Origin: Lumbricus terrestris
Taxonomy: Eukaryota > Annelida > Clitellata > Crassiclitellata > Lumbricidae
Length of the DNA stretch: 64,000 nt
Assembly (NCBI GenBank): GCA_949752735.1
Contig: OX457053.1
Coordinates: 1,572,584 to 1,636,583, forward strand
Direction: 5' to 3'
Shown here: positions 39,001 through 51,100 of the stretch, one piece after another
Numbering within the stretch: the first letter of the stretch is position 1
Layout of the letters: each line of letters opens with the position of its first letter
Position numbers and translations under genes: made by a program
The notes under the pieces: model-generated
Told to the model about the DNA's origin: nothing
Seen by the model: only the letters and a program-made list of their open reading frames with translations
The model's database searches: none

Positions 39001-42000
39001 GGAAGCGCAAGGACAAATTTATGTGAGTGTTAAGCAAAAGTCAAATTAAATGAAGATTTACCCTGTGTTATAACAGGGAGGGGATTGTTCGGGGGGATTT
39101 ACCAGGAGAAAGTCCATGGCAGATGCTGGGGAATAACGGGGGAAATGTTCAGGATGAAATATTCTATACTCAACTTTATCATTAGGGGGAAACCTTTCCC
39201 CCCCTGGCCCAAATTGGAAGCAGTCTGCTTCCATCCCCCATGGCGTAGTAAACCCTGGCGAATGGGTCAACTATAGGATGCCTCACGCTTTCTCGATTGT
39301 TTGCTCATCTACCTGGAACGAACTTTCGTTGGAGATGAGACTACCCCTAGAAATAATATCTTGTGTAGTTTTGTACGTCCTATGTATGTAGATATGCATG
39401 CACATGAACTGTTGAAAAATGAATGAATGAATGAATCAGGCGAGCCGCTGCCTTGAGAACATCATATTTTAACTCACTGATGCGCGATATAACAGTGCTA
39501 AACCCGCGCAAGTATCACTGCCTTTGTGAGCTAATTCTGTATTCCATTTGTCAAACGATTATTGTTTGTGGGACGACAGTCGTTTCAGCCATTTGCATAA
39601 TTATAATAATACTAGCTGGGGTACCCGGCGTTGCCCAGGAAATTTAGGATTCTATCCGCTTCGGCCACAACCCCACGACACAACACCCCACCACACTCCG
39701 ACCTCTACCAGTACGCCACCGAAGAAATTTCGGTTTGACGAAAATTTCCTCCCCATCCCACCCCACCCCCTCGACCCCCACCATTCCACCCCAACCCCCT
39801 TCCACCCCCACCACCCCACTATACCCCACCTTCCACTCCATCCTCCTCCACCCCACCCCTCCACACCAACCCCACTCCCCACCCCAACCCCATCCCCAAC
39901 CCCTACCCATCGACCTCCCACGCCACCCCACCACCTCCACCCCTCATCCCATCCCACCCCTCCGCCTCCACCCCACTCCTTCTCACTCCACCTCTTCCAC
40001 CCCACCCCACAATCCCACCCCATCCCGCCTCCACCGGTACGCGACCCGTGAGATCCGTACTGGCAACAGATCTGACCCTTAAACACCTCTAAAACGGTTA
40101 AAATCACTGCTTTTATACGTGGCAAGCGAATGAAAATTTATAGCGTAAATTACCTTAAACACCTTTAAAACGCTGAAAATTACTGCTTTTATACGTGGCC
40201 AGTGAATAAAAATTTATAGCCAAAATGAGTGTTTTTGCCCCCCCTCCGGACCCTGGCCCCCATGGTGGTAGAGATTCGCGAACCACTGATCCGGGTGGTT
40301 CTGATGGACCTCTATCTAGAAAAAAAATTCAAATCAATAGCTGCGTTTTTTTGAAAAAAATTGGGGGTTTCGCCCCCACCCTGGCCCCCACGGTGGTAGA
40401 GAATCGCCAACCCCTCGACTTAGCGTCTCGTGCCGAGACCTACACAGTAGTGAAGGTTTGGAGTGAAAAGCTCAAAAACTGTGAGCGTGCATTCTGGACA
40501 AAGTCACATACATACATACATACGTACGTACGTACGTACGTACGTACGTACGTACATACATACATACATACATACATACATACATACATACATACATACA
40601 TACATACATACATACATACATACATACATACATACATACATACATACATACATACATACATACATACATAGTACATACATACATACATACATACATACAT
40701 ACATGCATACATACATACATACATACATACATACATACATACATACATACATACATACATACATACATACATCATACATACATACATACATACATACATA
40801 CATACATACATACATACATACATACATACATACATACATACATACATACATACATACATACATACATACATACATACATACATACATACCCAAGTCCTTT
40901 CTTATAGATATAGATTATTATAAGCGCACCTGAAGATTTTGGGCTGGACATCCGCTGCTGGGTGATCGCATGCCTGAAATCGAGATACAGAGGCGCCCAC
41001 AGAAATAAGGTAGTGGATATGGAGGAGGGAGAACGATGAAAGACCCTGAGACACAATAAAGGAAAACAAGAAGTCCGTGTGATTTTGAAAATGTGCTTAG
41101 TAAAGTACATATAAGTGGGCTATCAAGTACAAACCCGGCCCAGATCCCGCACACTTGACAAGAAGGAAAAGATCGGCAATTTTCAGAGAACAGAACAAGA
41201 TCAACTAGATCAAGCCCCCGGAACTGCTGGGCTGACTAACCGGATGAACTGAGTCTTTGAAGTAGGCTACCGTATTAAGGGAAACGCGATTAGAGAACAT
41301 CCAGAAGTGGAGGCGACTATAAAGGAAAAGATTAAATACACCCAACTAAAGCAACTATAAGCTTATATGACTTGTACATAAATAAGTCACTTGTCGCCAT
41401 TTTATCATAAGTCGTTCCCGAATTTTTTCCATTTGTTTCTAAATATTCCTAGTATTATAGGCTTTGACTCTCATTTGGCATTTAAAAGGCACTATAAAAA
41501 GGGTCTTGACAGACATGCATGTAGTTATATTCACATTGGTGTCGGATATGATGAGATTTGTGACAAAGAATGAACACACCTGAGTATTCACAAAGGTAGA
41601 AGTTTTTATGCCGAGGATCCTGTGCCTTATATGAATAGTTATGTAAGGCAACGTGAGTATTATAATAGCCATCCTGTGATGAAATCTTGTCTACAAAAAC
41701 AGGAAAATTTTAATCATAGAATAAACCGCATAATATTCTTACACTTATAAGCTTACTAGATCTAATCATCGCATGCACGACCGAACATTAATGAATATTA
41801 TAATTATTGCTTCTTTTATTCGGAATCTTCACGCTTTTAAAAGATTCTTCTTGTTCGAAGATTCGCAATATCTATCCATCTAATCTGTCCATAATCTGTC
41901 CGTCTGTTTGTGAATCAATATATCAGTCAATCCATCAATCGATGCATCAGCTTATCTGTCAGTTAATCTATCTATCCAATGCACACATCAATCCATCCAT

Positions 42001-42109
42001 TCATCCAGCCATCAATCCATCCATCCATCCATCCATCAATCAATCCATCTATCCATCCATCCATCCATCCATCCATCCATCCATCCATCCATCCATCCAT
42101 GTATCCATA

Positions 42110-42142
<33 letters not shown>

Positions 42143-45100
42143 CTGTCTGTCCGTCCGTCCGTCCGCCCGTCCGTCCATCCAAATAGGTGTTCTAAAACGT
42201 TCCTGGCTGGCTGAACATTGTGACTAATTTGATTTTGCGAAAAATGCTTCAAATAATTATTTTGAATCGATATTTTGATTTTATAATCTAAACCATGTAA
42301 AATCACTGAAAATTGACGTGGACACCAGACCTGTAACGGAACTGTAGAGTGTACCTCCACTGACCGCTGTCCAGTAGGTGTAATAACTCCTCCTTCCAGA
42401 TGTCCATACTGCTGAACTAATTCCATAAGCTTTTAGAAAGCTTATAAAAGCATCGTGCTCGCTTTTGTCGCATATGACAGGCAGGATAGAATTCAGATCA
42501 TTGCACTTTTGCCAGGCGGCAAACCAGGTCAATTCAGCCACGTCTGCTTGGAAATAAGAAGTGTTTCTCCTGTTGCTGACTTTACAAATCCCTTTATTTG
42601 ACGTGCACTTGTTAACAATTGTGAGCCCTATGGTGCAAATATTAAAAAATCAATAATAGACAGATGTCTCTGGATTGAAAGGATTTAAACTATTTTTGCG
42701 CACGGGTGCGTACGGTGAGTGGGTCTCAACAAAAGTTAATTATAGGCTAGGTGCTCAAAATAGACTAAATGTCGAATTATAATGTCCACATTAGCTTATT
42801 AATAATTTTTTAAATTTTTCTGTAATAGTCGTTCAATAAAATTGACTAGCCTACTTTATATTCAAGTCCTGTGCTGAAACTAGACAGCTAACCATAACAG
42901 TTAATAAATTTTGGCCAGCAAATATGAGGCTCAACACACAAAAATAATTATAGCCTACGGTAAACTTAATGCTTTATAGATGGTTTGGCTAATAATACAC
43001 TTTTAAGGGGTTGAGAGGGCTACTTTGTAGTTTGTATGCATGGAATAATCCTACAAATGTAGGCTACTAGGTGCAACAGGGGAGATTGAATTTCGACCCG
43101 ATTAAAAAACGTGGTGCCCGTGTTTGTAATAGCGCTATGTAGGAGCTTTTACCATAGATATAATAACTGCCTGTCAAACTCTATGTAAGTCAAAGCCAGC
43201 CCTAGCTGTTGTGGAAACATTGTAAACAACGGAACCAAAACATTCATATTTTGACGATTTACAATGCATTATTAATTTTTAAGAATGTCTAAATCAACTG
43301 TGAAGTATGTTGACAGTATCCCGTAAGAGGCTAGGCAAGTTTATTTTAAGAAATTGGAAGTATGTGGACCGAATCAGCAGTTCAATGTTTTGCCGGATCG
43401 TATACTATCAACTGGTCTCTGGTCACATCCATCACATTGGATCCATCACATTGGCCAGATTTACAATACGGGGACTTGTACAATTTTCTAGTATATAAAA
43501 CAGGTAAGATGTATACATTAAAACGCAACATAGTACGTAATATATAAAGCTGGCTTAAAGCGTAACTGGACGGTCATGGACGGCGTCCATGCACTTATTT
43601 TCAAATCTGAGCGCCGTCCTGCCATTTGTTGGCCAGCACAGCCTGGAAAAGTAAGGGGCGTCCAGGCACTTCTTTTGGAAAGGTATATTATAAGTTTGCC
43701 GCACATTGGATAACACAATGGCGTGGAGATAAACGGACCTGCTATTCAGTGTAATGTATTGCAGGCTGTCTGTTCTGTTAGTAGTTAAAGATTTTCGTTA
43801 TATGATTTGTGTTCTTGTTATTGGTTTCAATTGCAAAACTGTACACTAACCATTTGCGGTCTGTTAACCGGATTGTTCAATAAAAGAAATGTTATTTAAA
43901 AAAATTCAATCCAAATTTTAGTCAAGCAAGAATCATTCACATCGACTGTTTAGGCAAGAATTCGTTTAATCAATCATGCATCTATTTAGGCAGCGATTAC
44001 TTTCAACAACACAGCTTCTGTTTGAATAAAAGTTATTGTTCATCAACCCATCTTCGATTTTAACAAAATTGTTTTCATCAATACTGATTGCGTGAGCAGA
44101 CTTCATCCAGAAAGCACAGTTTTTTTTGCCATTTCATCCATCAGTACTTGCCACCTCTTCGTGTGGACAGGCCTTTACTCCGCAAGACAAGAAGATGATA
44201 TGCTATCATGCTTTCATGCTGCGTCTCGTAAATCAGTGTACCTGTGTAACAGTGTTGTCAATAGAAATTGATGTTCATGAAGTTTTTATTAGTTATTTAA
44301 TAATGATTTCACACCATAGCTTTTCATAAATGTTTTGTTTGCTTTCTTTAAGGAATATACAACTCAATGTCACTCATGAACATTTGGCAGCATTCAAATC
44401 ACTGGATGGCTACAATTTCTTTACGTCAGGCCAATCTGATGTCTGGTGGAAGACTGTTCCAGTATCTGGAACCAGCAACCGAGAATGCACGGTCGCCGAA
44501 ACTTGTTGTCATCAAACTACCTTCCCATTGTAACCTAAAACAGAAATGTTTCTTAAGCGTAAAAAATTATTAACAGTATTTTCTGACTGATTATGCATTA
44601 ACAGTTGTAAGTTTCCTGTTTCTGGAATTTTCATGGAAATCCATACCATACATAGACATACTGAAATATCAAAACGACTGAGCACTGTGTACGCTATTTG
44701 ACCTTTCTTAATTCTATTGCATGTATTTAATTTTTTTATTGACTTTAAAATATTGCATTTATGGGTCTGAACATTTTGTCTTTGATTTTGTTGCAAAAAT
44801 GTCTTGTAATCTTGAATGTAAATACAGTTATCTCGTCAAAGCTTCTGTACAATTTATTTATTCACAATTTACCATAATACTATAATAAAGTCGCAGATAT
44901 GCAATTTTTGCACCAGGAAGAAGCAAATACCTAAGTGATTAGAACTATTAACATTCTTCTGACAATCAGCACTACGGCAAACTTCCGACACATCATACGA
45001 GCTCACCAAAACTCCACCTCTCGCTATCTCCCCACAGGTCTTTCACTCAAAACTGAAAACATTGCTCTTCACAAATCCTATCCTGATTCTTCCTCTTCTC

Positions 45101-48100
45101 CATCATTTAAACATCACCCACCTTAGCCGTCCATCTATCTGCCTGCCTGACTCTCCGGACTTGACCCGCTGCCTATCGATTTTGTTTTGATTAAGCGCCT
45201 GTGAATAAGCTGGTTCCTGTGACTTGGCTTTTTGGGGCGCTGTAGGAGTCGCGAGATTACAATTACGATATTATGTGCAGTAGCGAGACATAAAGAAATA
45301 AAATGTATTGGTTGTGCAATTTAATGATGTGCTAACTCTTTCTTCAAACTATCAATTTCTTCTACTTGGCGTTCAATTACATTTTGAAGCTGTCCTATGT
45401 GTTCTTCTAAGAACTTCACTTTTCCACTTAAACTTGTCCTCTCTTTCCATTTCAGCTTCTACTGCAGGTTCTTGCATTGAAGAATCACAGTTAATTGATG
45501 CTGCAGATGCTGCTTCCTGTTTTTCTTCTGCAACTTTGCAATGTTGCATAAACCGCTCATGTCGATTGTGACGTGTTGAAGACTCAGCTTGGCCACTTTT
45601 GTATCCCATCTTTAAAGTCGGACAGTAGTCAGGGTCGCTAGGTTCATCACGGTGTCACAACTGGTCCACCGACAACTCGTTCAACGACAACTCACCCACG
45701 AAATATTGATTCAACGACAAGTGGTTAACGACAAAATGTTCCCTGAAAAATTTTTAGTCTATGGTTTTGCAGATGAAATAGAAGCTGGATTGATGAGAAG
45801 AAACGTTTAAGAAATGGAGGCTGGATCAAGTTGTTTTTAGATCTGAAATAGAAGCTGGATGCTTGTTGAAGTACATGAATGAAAATCATCAATCCAACTT
45901 TAAATTAGGCTGGTAAACCATGAAAGTCTTTTCATAAATCCAGATTCTATTTCATAAATGAAGAGCCTTCATCCACCCTCCATTTCTCAAGTGCTTTCTC
46001 ATTAATCCGGCTTCTATTTCGGTGGATGAGTTGTCGCTGGACGAGTTGTCTGGGGACCAGTTGTTGCTGGACGAGTTGTCGGTGGACGAGTTGTCATAGA
46101 ACCGTTCATCACTTGGCGCACCTAAAATAAACAAAAAATAGAAGTCAAGTCTAATGCTACTGCCAAGGTTTTGCAAACAAACGTGAAGTTTCAGAAACAT
46201 TCCGATTCTTAAGAATGCCATGAGTCAAATTACAAAAACCATTCAGAGTAAAAATCACTATATCACCAGTAAGTTTGTAACTGATTTTTCTAAATAACCA
46301 ATGTATTTATAACCCAAAAATTCACCAAGAAATAATTCTCTCGTAGACTCTGTAACAAACATCATACTTATTCTCCTGGAAATTATGTTAGTAGATAATG
46401 ATTACTTTATATCTGATGTGTGTGTGGGTGTGTACATAATTATTATAGCGCCCCTTCAAGGTTGTCTAATCAGATTCTGAAGTGCCTCAGACAGCAGTGC
46501 GGACACGATCAGTTTTACGCCGAAGCGCTGAGCAATTGCTGGTGAAGGACTTGCCCAAGGTCCCTACAAGGCGGCTTGAGGTGGATTCGAACCTGCAATC
46601 CTGCACTACACCACCGTGCCCCACGTCATAGAGCTCATCATGATATGAAATGAATGTTATGCAACGTGGCTGGAATATGCCCATGTGCAAACTATAAAAA
46701 TAGAACAAAGTGTAACAGTGAAAAATCCAATTTATGTGTATCCACCAATTATTGGAGTGTAAAAACTGAACTGAAATGTCGTATTTTTCATCTTGAAATC
46801 TAAAACAAGGTAGGCTATCTCTGTCAGCATTCAGAATTGCTGCAGATATAGTATAGTTAATAATTTTGGAGAACACGTCGTTTCCACATAGTATTCAATT
46901 CATTCAGTGTATTTTCAAGAGAACGGCCTTTATCCATTACCTATTCATTGGTTAAAACCTGGCTAAAAACGGTAGCCTACTTTCTTATTTCGAACCGATA
47001 AAGTAATAGGGGCCTACTCATCACAAAGGATAGTGTCAGATGTGGCTGTAACCTAAAACATACCACGGATGAAATGCTCGCTGCAAAGCCTGGTGCCTGT
47101 ATTCGGTCGCCATTCCTTGCGATTTACTGCTGCAATCCATTTGTTCAGTTTTTCTTCTCGATTTAGTCCTAGAGGAAATCGATAAAATTGCATTTCTTTG
47201 TCGTTTCCATGTCTTTTAGTGCAGTCTTTAACGCAACAACTCAACGCATAGTGAAATGTTTTGCCTTACATAAACAATGTCACGTGACATTGTTTATGGA
47301 TTCGTAAAAGCTCCTATAAGCGTATGCAATAGTGCGTTATATAAACAGTTAGGGTTCGAGAGTAGAACGGGATTAGCGGGGCAGGAGTAATGGCGGTTGC
47401 GGTTTGTTGGACAATAAAAAGTGTTGTTTAATAACTATTACATTGGCGACGAGCGAAAATAAATTCGGAAACGCGGAAAATATCTTCACCTCGGACTCTG
47501 AACGCGTGTGCTCACTGTTGACGTTGGTATTTTCACGTTACTCGGGCTGAACAACAACCGCATTTCGTTCAGCGCTCAACATGGCTGCCAGTCTTCCGCC
47601 ATTTCCGTCCTTTGATCCCTCACCCGAAGCCGGTGACACATCACTTCGCTGGAAGAAATGGGTCGGTCGATTTCGGAATCTGATGACCGCCCTCAACGTC
47701 ACGGATGATGCACGACAAAAGGCCATGATGTTGCACTATGCTGGTGAACAGGTTAGCGACATCTTTTATACCCTTACAGTCCCAGATCCTGATGCCAATA
47801 TGTCGGCGACAAACGCTGCCATAAATGCGCTCTCAACGTACTTCGCCCCACAAGCCAACACAGAATTTGCGATTTTTCAGTTTCGCCAAGCAAAACAGGG
47901 CCAAACGGAAGACACTGGCTCTTACGTCACCAGACTCCGTCAGCTCTCGTCCACATGCGAGTTCAGCGATGTGGATCGCGAGTTGAAGAGTCAATTAATT
48001 CGAGGTTGCCAATCAAACCGCTTACGTCGGAAGGCGCTGTCCGATCCCACTCTCACGTTGGCCAAGCTGGTTGAAATGGCTCGTGCTGCCGAGGCTGCCG

Positions 48101-51100
48101 CAACACAAGCCTCTGCTATGGCAGGCGAACATCCGGTGGAGTCAGTAGAGCGTCTCACAGCTGGCAATCGATTTCCTAAGCACCAGCCAGCACGTCCTGA
48201 TAACAAGCAGGGAAGATCAACTTGCCGCAATTGTGGAAAGTCTTGGCCGCATCCAGCAGGTCGAAAGGATTGTCCCGCATTTGACAAATGCTGAAGGGGG
48301 TGCGGGAAGCGTGGGCATTTCGCGTCTCTCTGTCAAAGTTACAGCACACCTAACGAAACTGGAGCTATCAAAAGACCGGAAGTCAATCGGGTCGAACCTC
48401 AGGATGACAGATCTGACTCTGAAGTTGAATATCTACATACAGTTCGCTCATGGCCGCGCAGCCAAAGTGCACCCATATTCTTCGTAGAACTAAATGGCAC
48501 ACCAGTACGCCTCATGGCTGATTCTGGAGCCAGCGTCAACATTCTAGATGAAACGGACTTTAGACGACTTCAACTACATCGAAAACTGGAGCCCACAAAA
48601 ACCAAAATAATGTCATAACAGGCTGCAAAACCGCTCACAGTTCTCGGTAAGATTACACTCACGGCTGTACACAAATCTCAGCGTATACTCACTGATTTTT
48701 ACGTCATCAAAGGCAGCGGTGGGTCCCTTCTATCGTGGGAGGCTTCTACTCAACTCTGCCTCATCGACATGGTTCGACAGGTTGTCACGACGAAACCGGC
48801 AGTGATTGATGAATATTCCGACCTTTTCAGAGGCATTGGTAAGCTGAAAAAAATTTCAGGTCAGACTTCACATTGATGAAACGGTTGCCCCAATTTCTCA
48901 ACCTCATCGCCGCATTCCTTTCCACCTTCGACAGCAGGTTGAAGCGCAGTTGCAAGCCGACCTTCAGCAAGGGGTTATCGAAAGAGTTGAAGGTGCAACT
49001 CCGTGGGTCTCTCCAATAGTCGTCGTACCGAAACCGAAGACTCCTGGAGCTGTCAGGGTTTGCGTGGACATGCGGAGAGCAAATACTGCCATTAAGCGAG
49101 AAAGACACATAACCCCAACAATCAACGACATGATCCACGACCTTAATGGGGCCCAGGTGTTTTCGAAACTTGACCTGAATCAAGGATACAACCAATTAGA
49201 ATTGGAGCCTGCCTCCAGGTACATCACAACGTTATCAACTCATACTGGGCTCTGGCGCTATAAAAGACTGAATTTTGGAATTTCCTCCGCAGCAGAAGTG
49301 TTTCAAAATGCCATTCGTGAATCACTCAGTGGCCTCAGGGGAGTCGTCAACATCAGTGACGACATATTGGTGTTTGGCACCAACCAACTGGAGCACGACA
49401 CTCACCTTCGTGCCTGTCTGCAACGTATCCGCGAAAATGGTCTCACTCTGAATGCCAAGAAGTGCCTGTTCAACAAAACATCCTTGGATTTTTTCTGGTA
49501 CACGTTTTCGTCCAGTTGCCTATCTGTTGATACAAAGAAAATCACTGCCATCACCAATCTTCCGCGACCCACTAACATCAGCGGGATACGCAGTCTGCTT
49601 GGCATGGCTAATTTCAGCTCACGATTCATTCCCAATTATGCTACGTTGACTCAGCCGCTTAGAACGCTTCTACACAAGAACGCCACGTTTGTAGGGTCTA
49701 CTGCACAAGAAGACTCCTTAACTGCAATCTGCAAGGCACTATCGCAAGCACCTGTGCTGGCATATTTCGATGAAGCCAAATCCACGGAAATATTTACGGA
49801 TGCCAGTCCAGTCGGTTTAGGCGCTATCCTTGTACAGTGCAGTAGCCATGGTGATAACCGCCGTACCGTTGCATATGCCAGCCGGTCACTGACAGACGTT
49901 GAACAGCGATATTCACAGACGGAACGAGAAGCCCTTGCGGTGGTGTGGGCTTGTGAACATTTTCATTTGTACATTTTCGGCAGACCTGTACGCGTCTACA
50001 CCGATCACAAACCATAGGTGCATATTTTTGGCAGTTGTCACTCTAAACCTTCTGCCAGAATTGAAAGGTGGGCGCTCCGGCTTCAACCGTACGTAGCCAG
50101 CGTCCTTTATCGTGCCGGTGATGACAACCCTGCAGATTACTTATCACGCCATCCACAGGCTCATCCTCAACAAACATCACGTGAAGAGAAAGTCGCCGAA
50201 GAGTATATTAACTTTCTCACAAGCAATGCCATCCCTCGCGCAATGACCTTGGAAGAAGTGCGCACCGCCACTCAGCAGGACCCGACATTACAAGGGATTT
50301 GGTCTTCCATTCAGTCTGGACGATGGACCCATCACTCAGTCGATCACCGTATCGACCCTGTAGCTTATGACGCTTTGTCCAAGGTTCGCTCTGAGTTGAC
50401 CGCGGATTTCCACAACGGGGTCATCTTGCGACAGGGTCGCATCGTTCTACCTCGGAGTCTCCAGGAAAGGGCGGTGTGCCTTGCTCATGAAGGTCATCAA
50501 GGGATGACCAAAACGAAATCATTTCTCAGAGAAAAGGTCTGGTTCCCCGGCATTGACCACATGGTCGAGTCTCAAGTCCGATCATGTCTCCCATGTGCCG
50601 CAGCCACACCGTCGGAGAGTCGAGAACCGCTTCGGATGTCGGAGCTTCCGGATGGACCATGGACTTGTGTTAGCGTGGATTTTGCTGAGGTCCAGGATAC
50701 ATATCTTCTGGTACTATATGATGAGTATTCTCGGTTTCCCGTGGTTGACATAACACCGTCGATCTCTGCAAATACCATCATCCCTAAACTAGACAAGATA
50801 TTTTCAGAGTTTGGAATTCCCTCTGTTCTCAAGTCGGATAATGGATCACCCTTTCAGAGCAAACAGTTTGAATCGTTTGCCGCTGATCTTGGTTTTAAAC
50901 ACCGTAAAATCACACCATATTGGCCCCGGGCCAATGGCGAAGCGGAGCGCTTCATGAGGACTGTCAAGAAAGTCCTAAAGACCGCCTCCGTGGAAAACAA
51001 AGTCTGGAAACAGGAGCTGTTTCGGTTTCTCCGCAACTACAGAGCCACACCTCACTCGACAACGGGTGTTGCGCCGGCCACAGTGCTGTTCGGTCGACCA

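Larger units (their letters stand above)
45325..47244 (-). pseudogene. THAP-domain gene disrupted by a fold-back transposon
   Basis: Exon 1 (47244-47064) encodes the THAP C2CH zinc finger: [23 protein letters not shown], then CSEHFIR, with donor GTATGT in phase 1. Exon 2 begins at 46121 (acceptor TTATTTTAG, phase 1) with GAPSDE, and the expected THAP continuation [11 protein letters not shown] follows on the far side of an inserted element (45651-46101), with GTTCATCAC on both sides. The downstream frame gives about 90 codons ([18 protein letters not shown] ...); a coiled-coil segment ([19 protein letters not shown], near 45330-45400) lies in the +1 frame, suggesting a further frameshift. THAP proteins are sequence-specific DNA-binding factors. 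As it stands the product would be the THAP finger plus a transposon-encoded tail. Nested in L1 intron 1, same strand. Confidence 0.75.

Noticed and set aside
40507..40890. CRISPR-like periodicity
   Set aside because: No spacers; a simple repeat in a eukaryotic genome.
40225..40933. Long YVCM and HTYI repeat frames
   Set aside because: (CATA)n microsatellite inside a Helitron, open in many frames.
46487..46876. Minus-strand frame of 129 codons
   Set aside because: Runs through a SINE and intron sequence; no splice or domain support.
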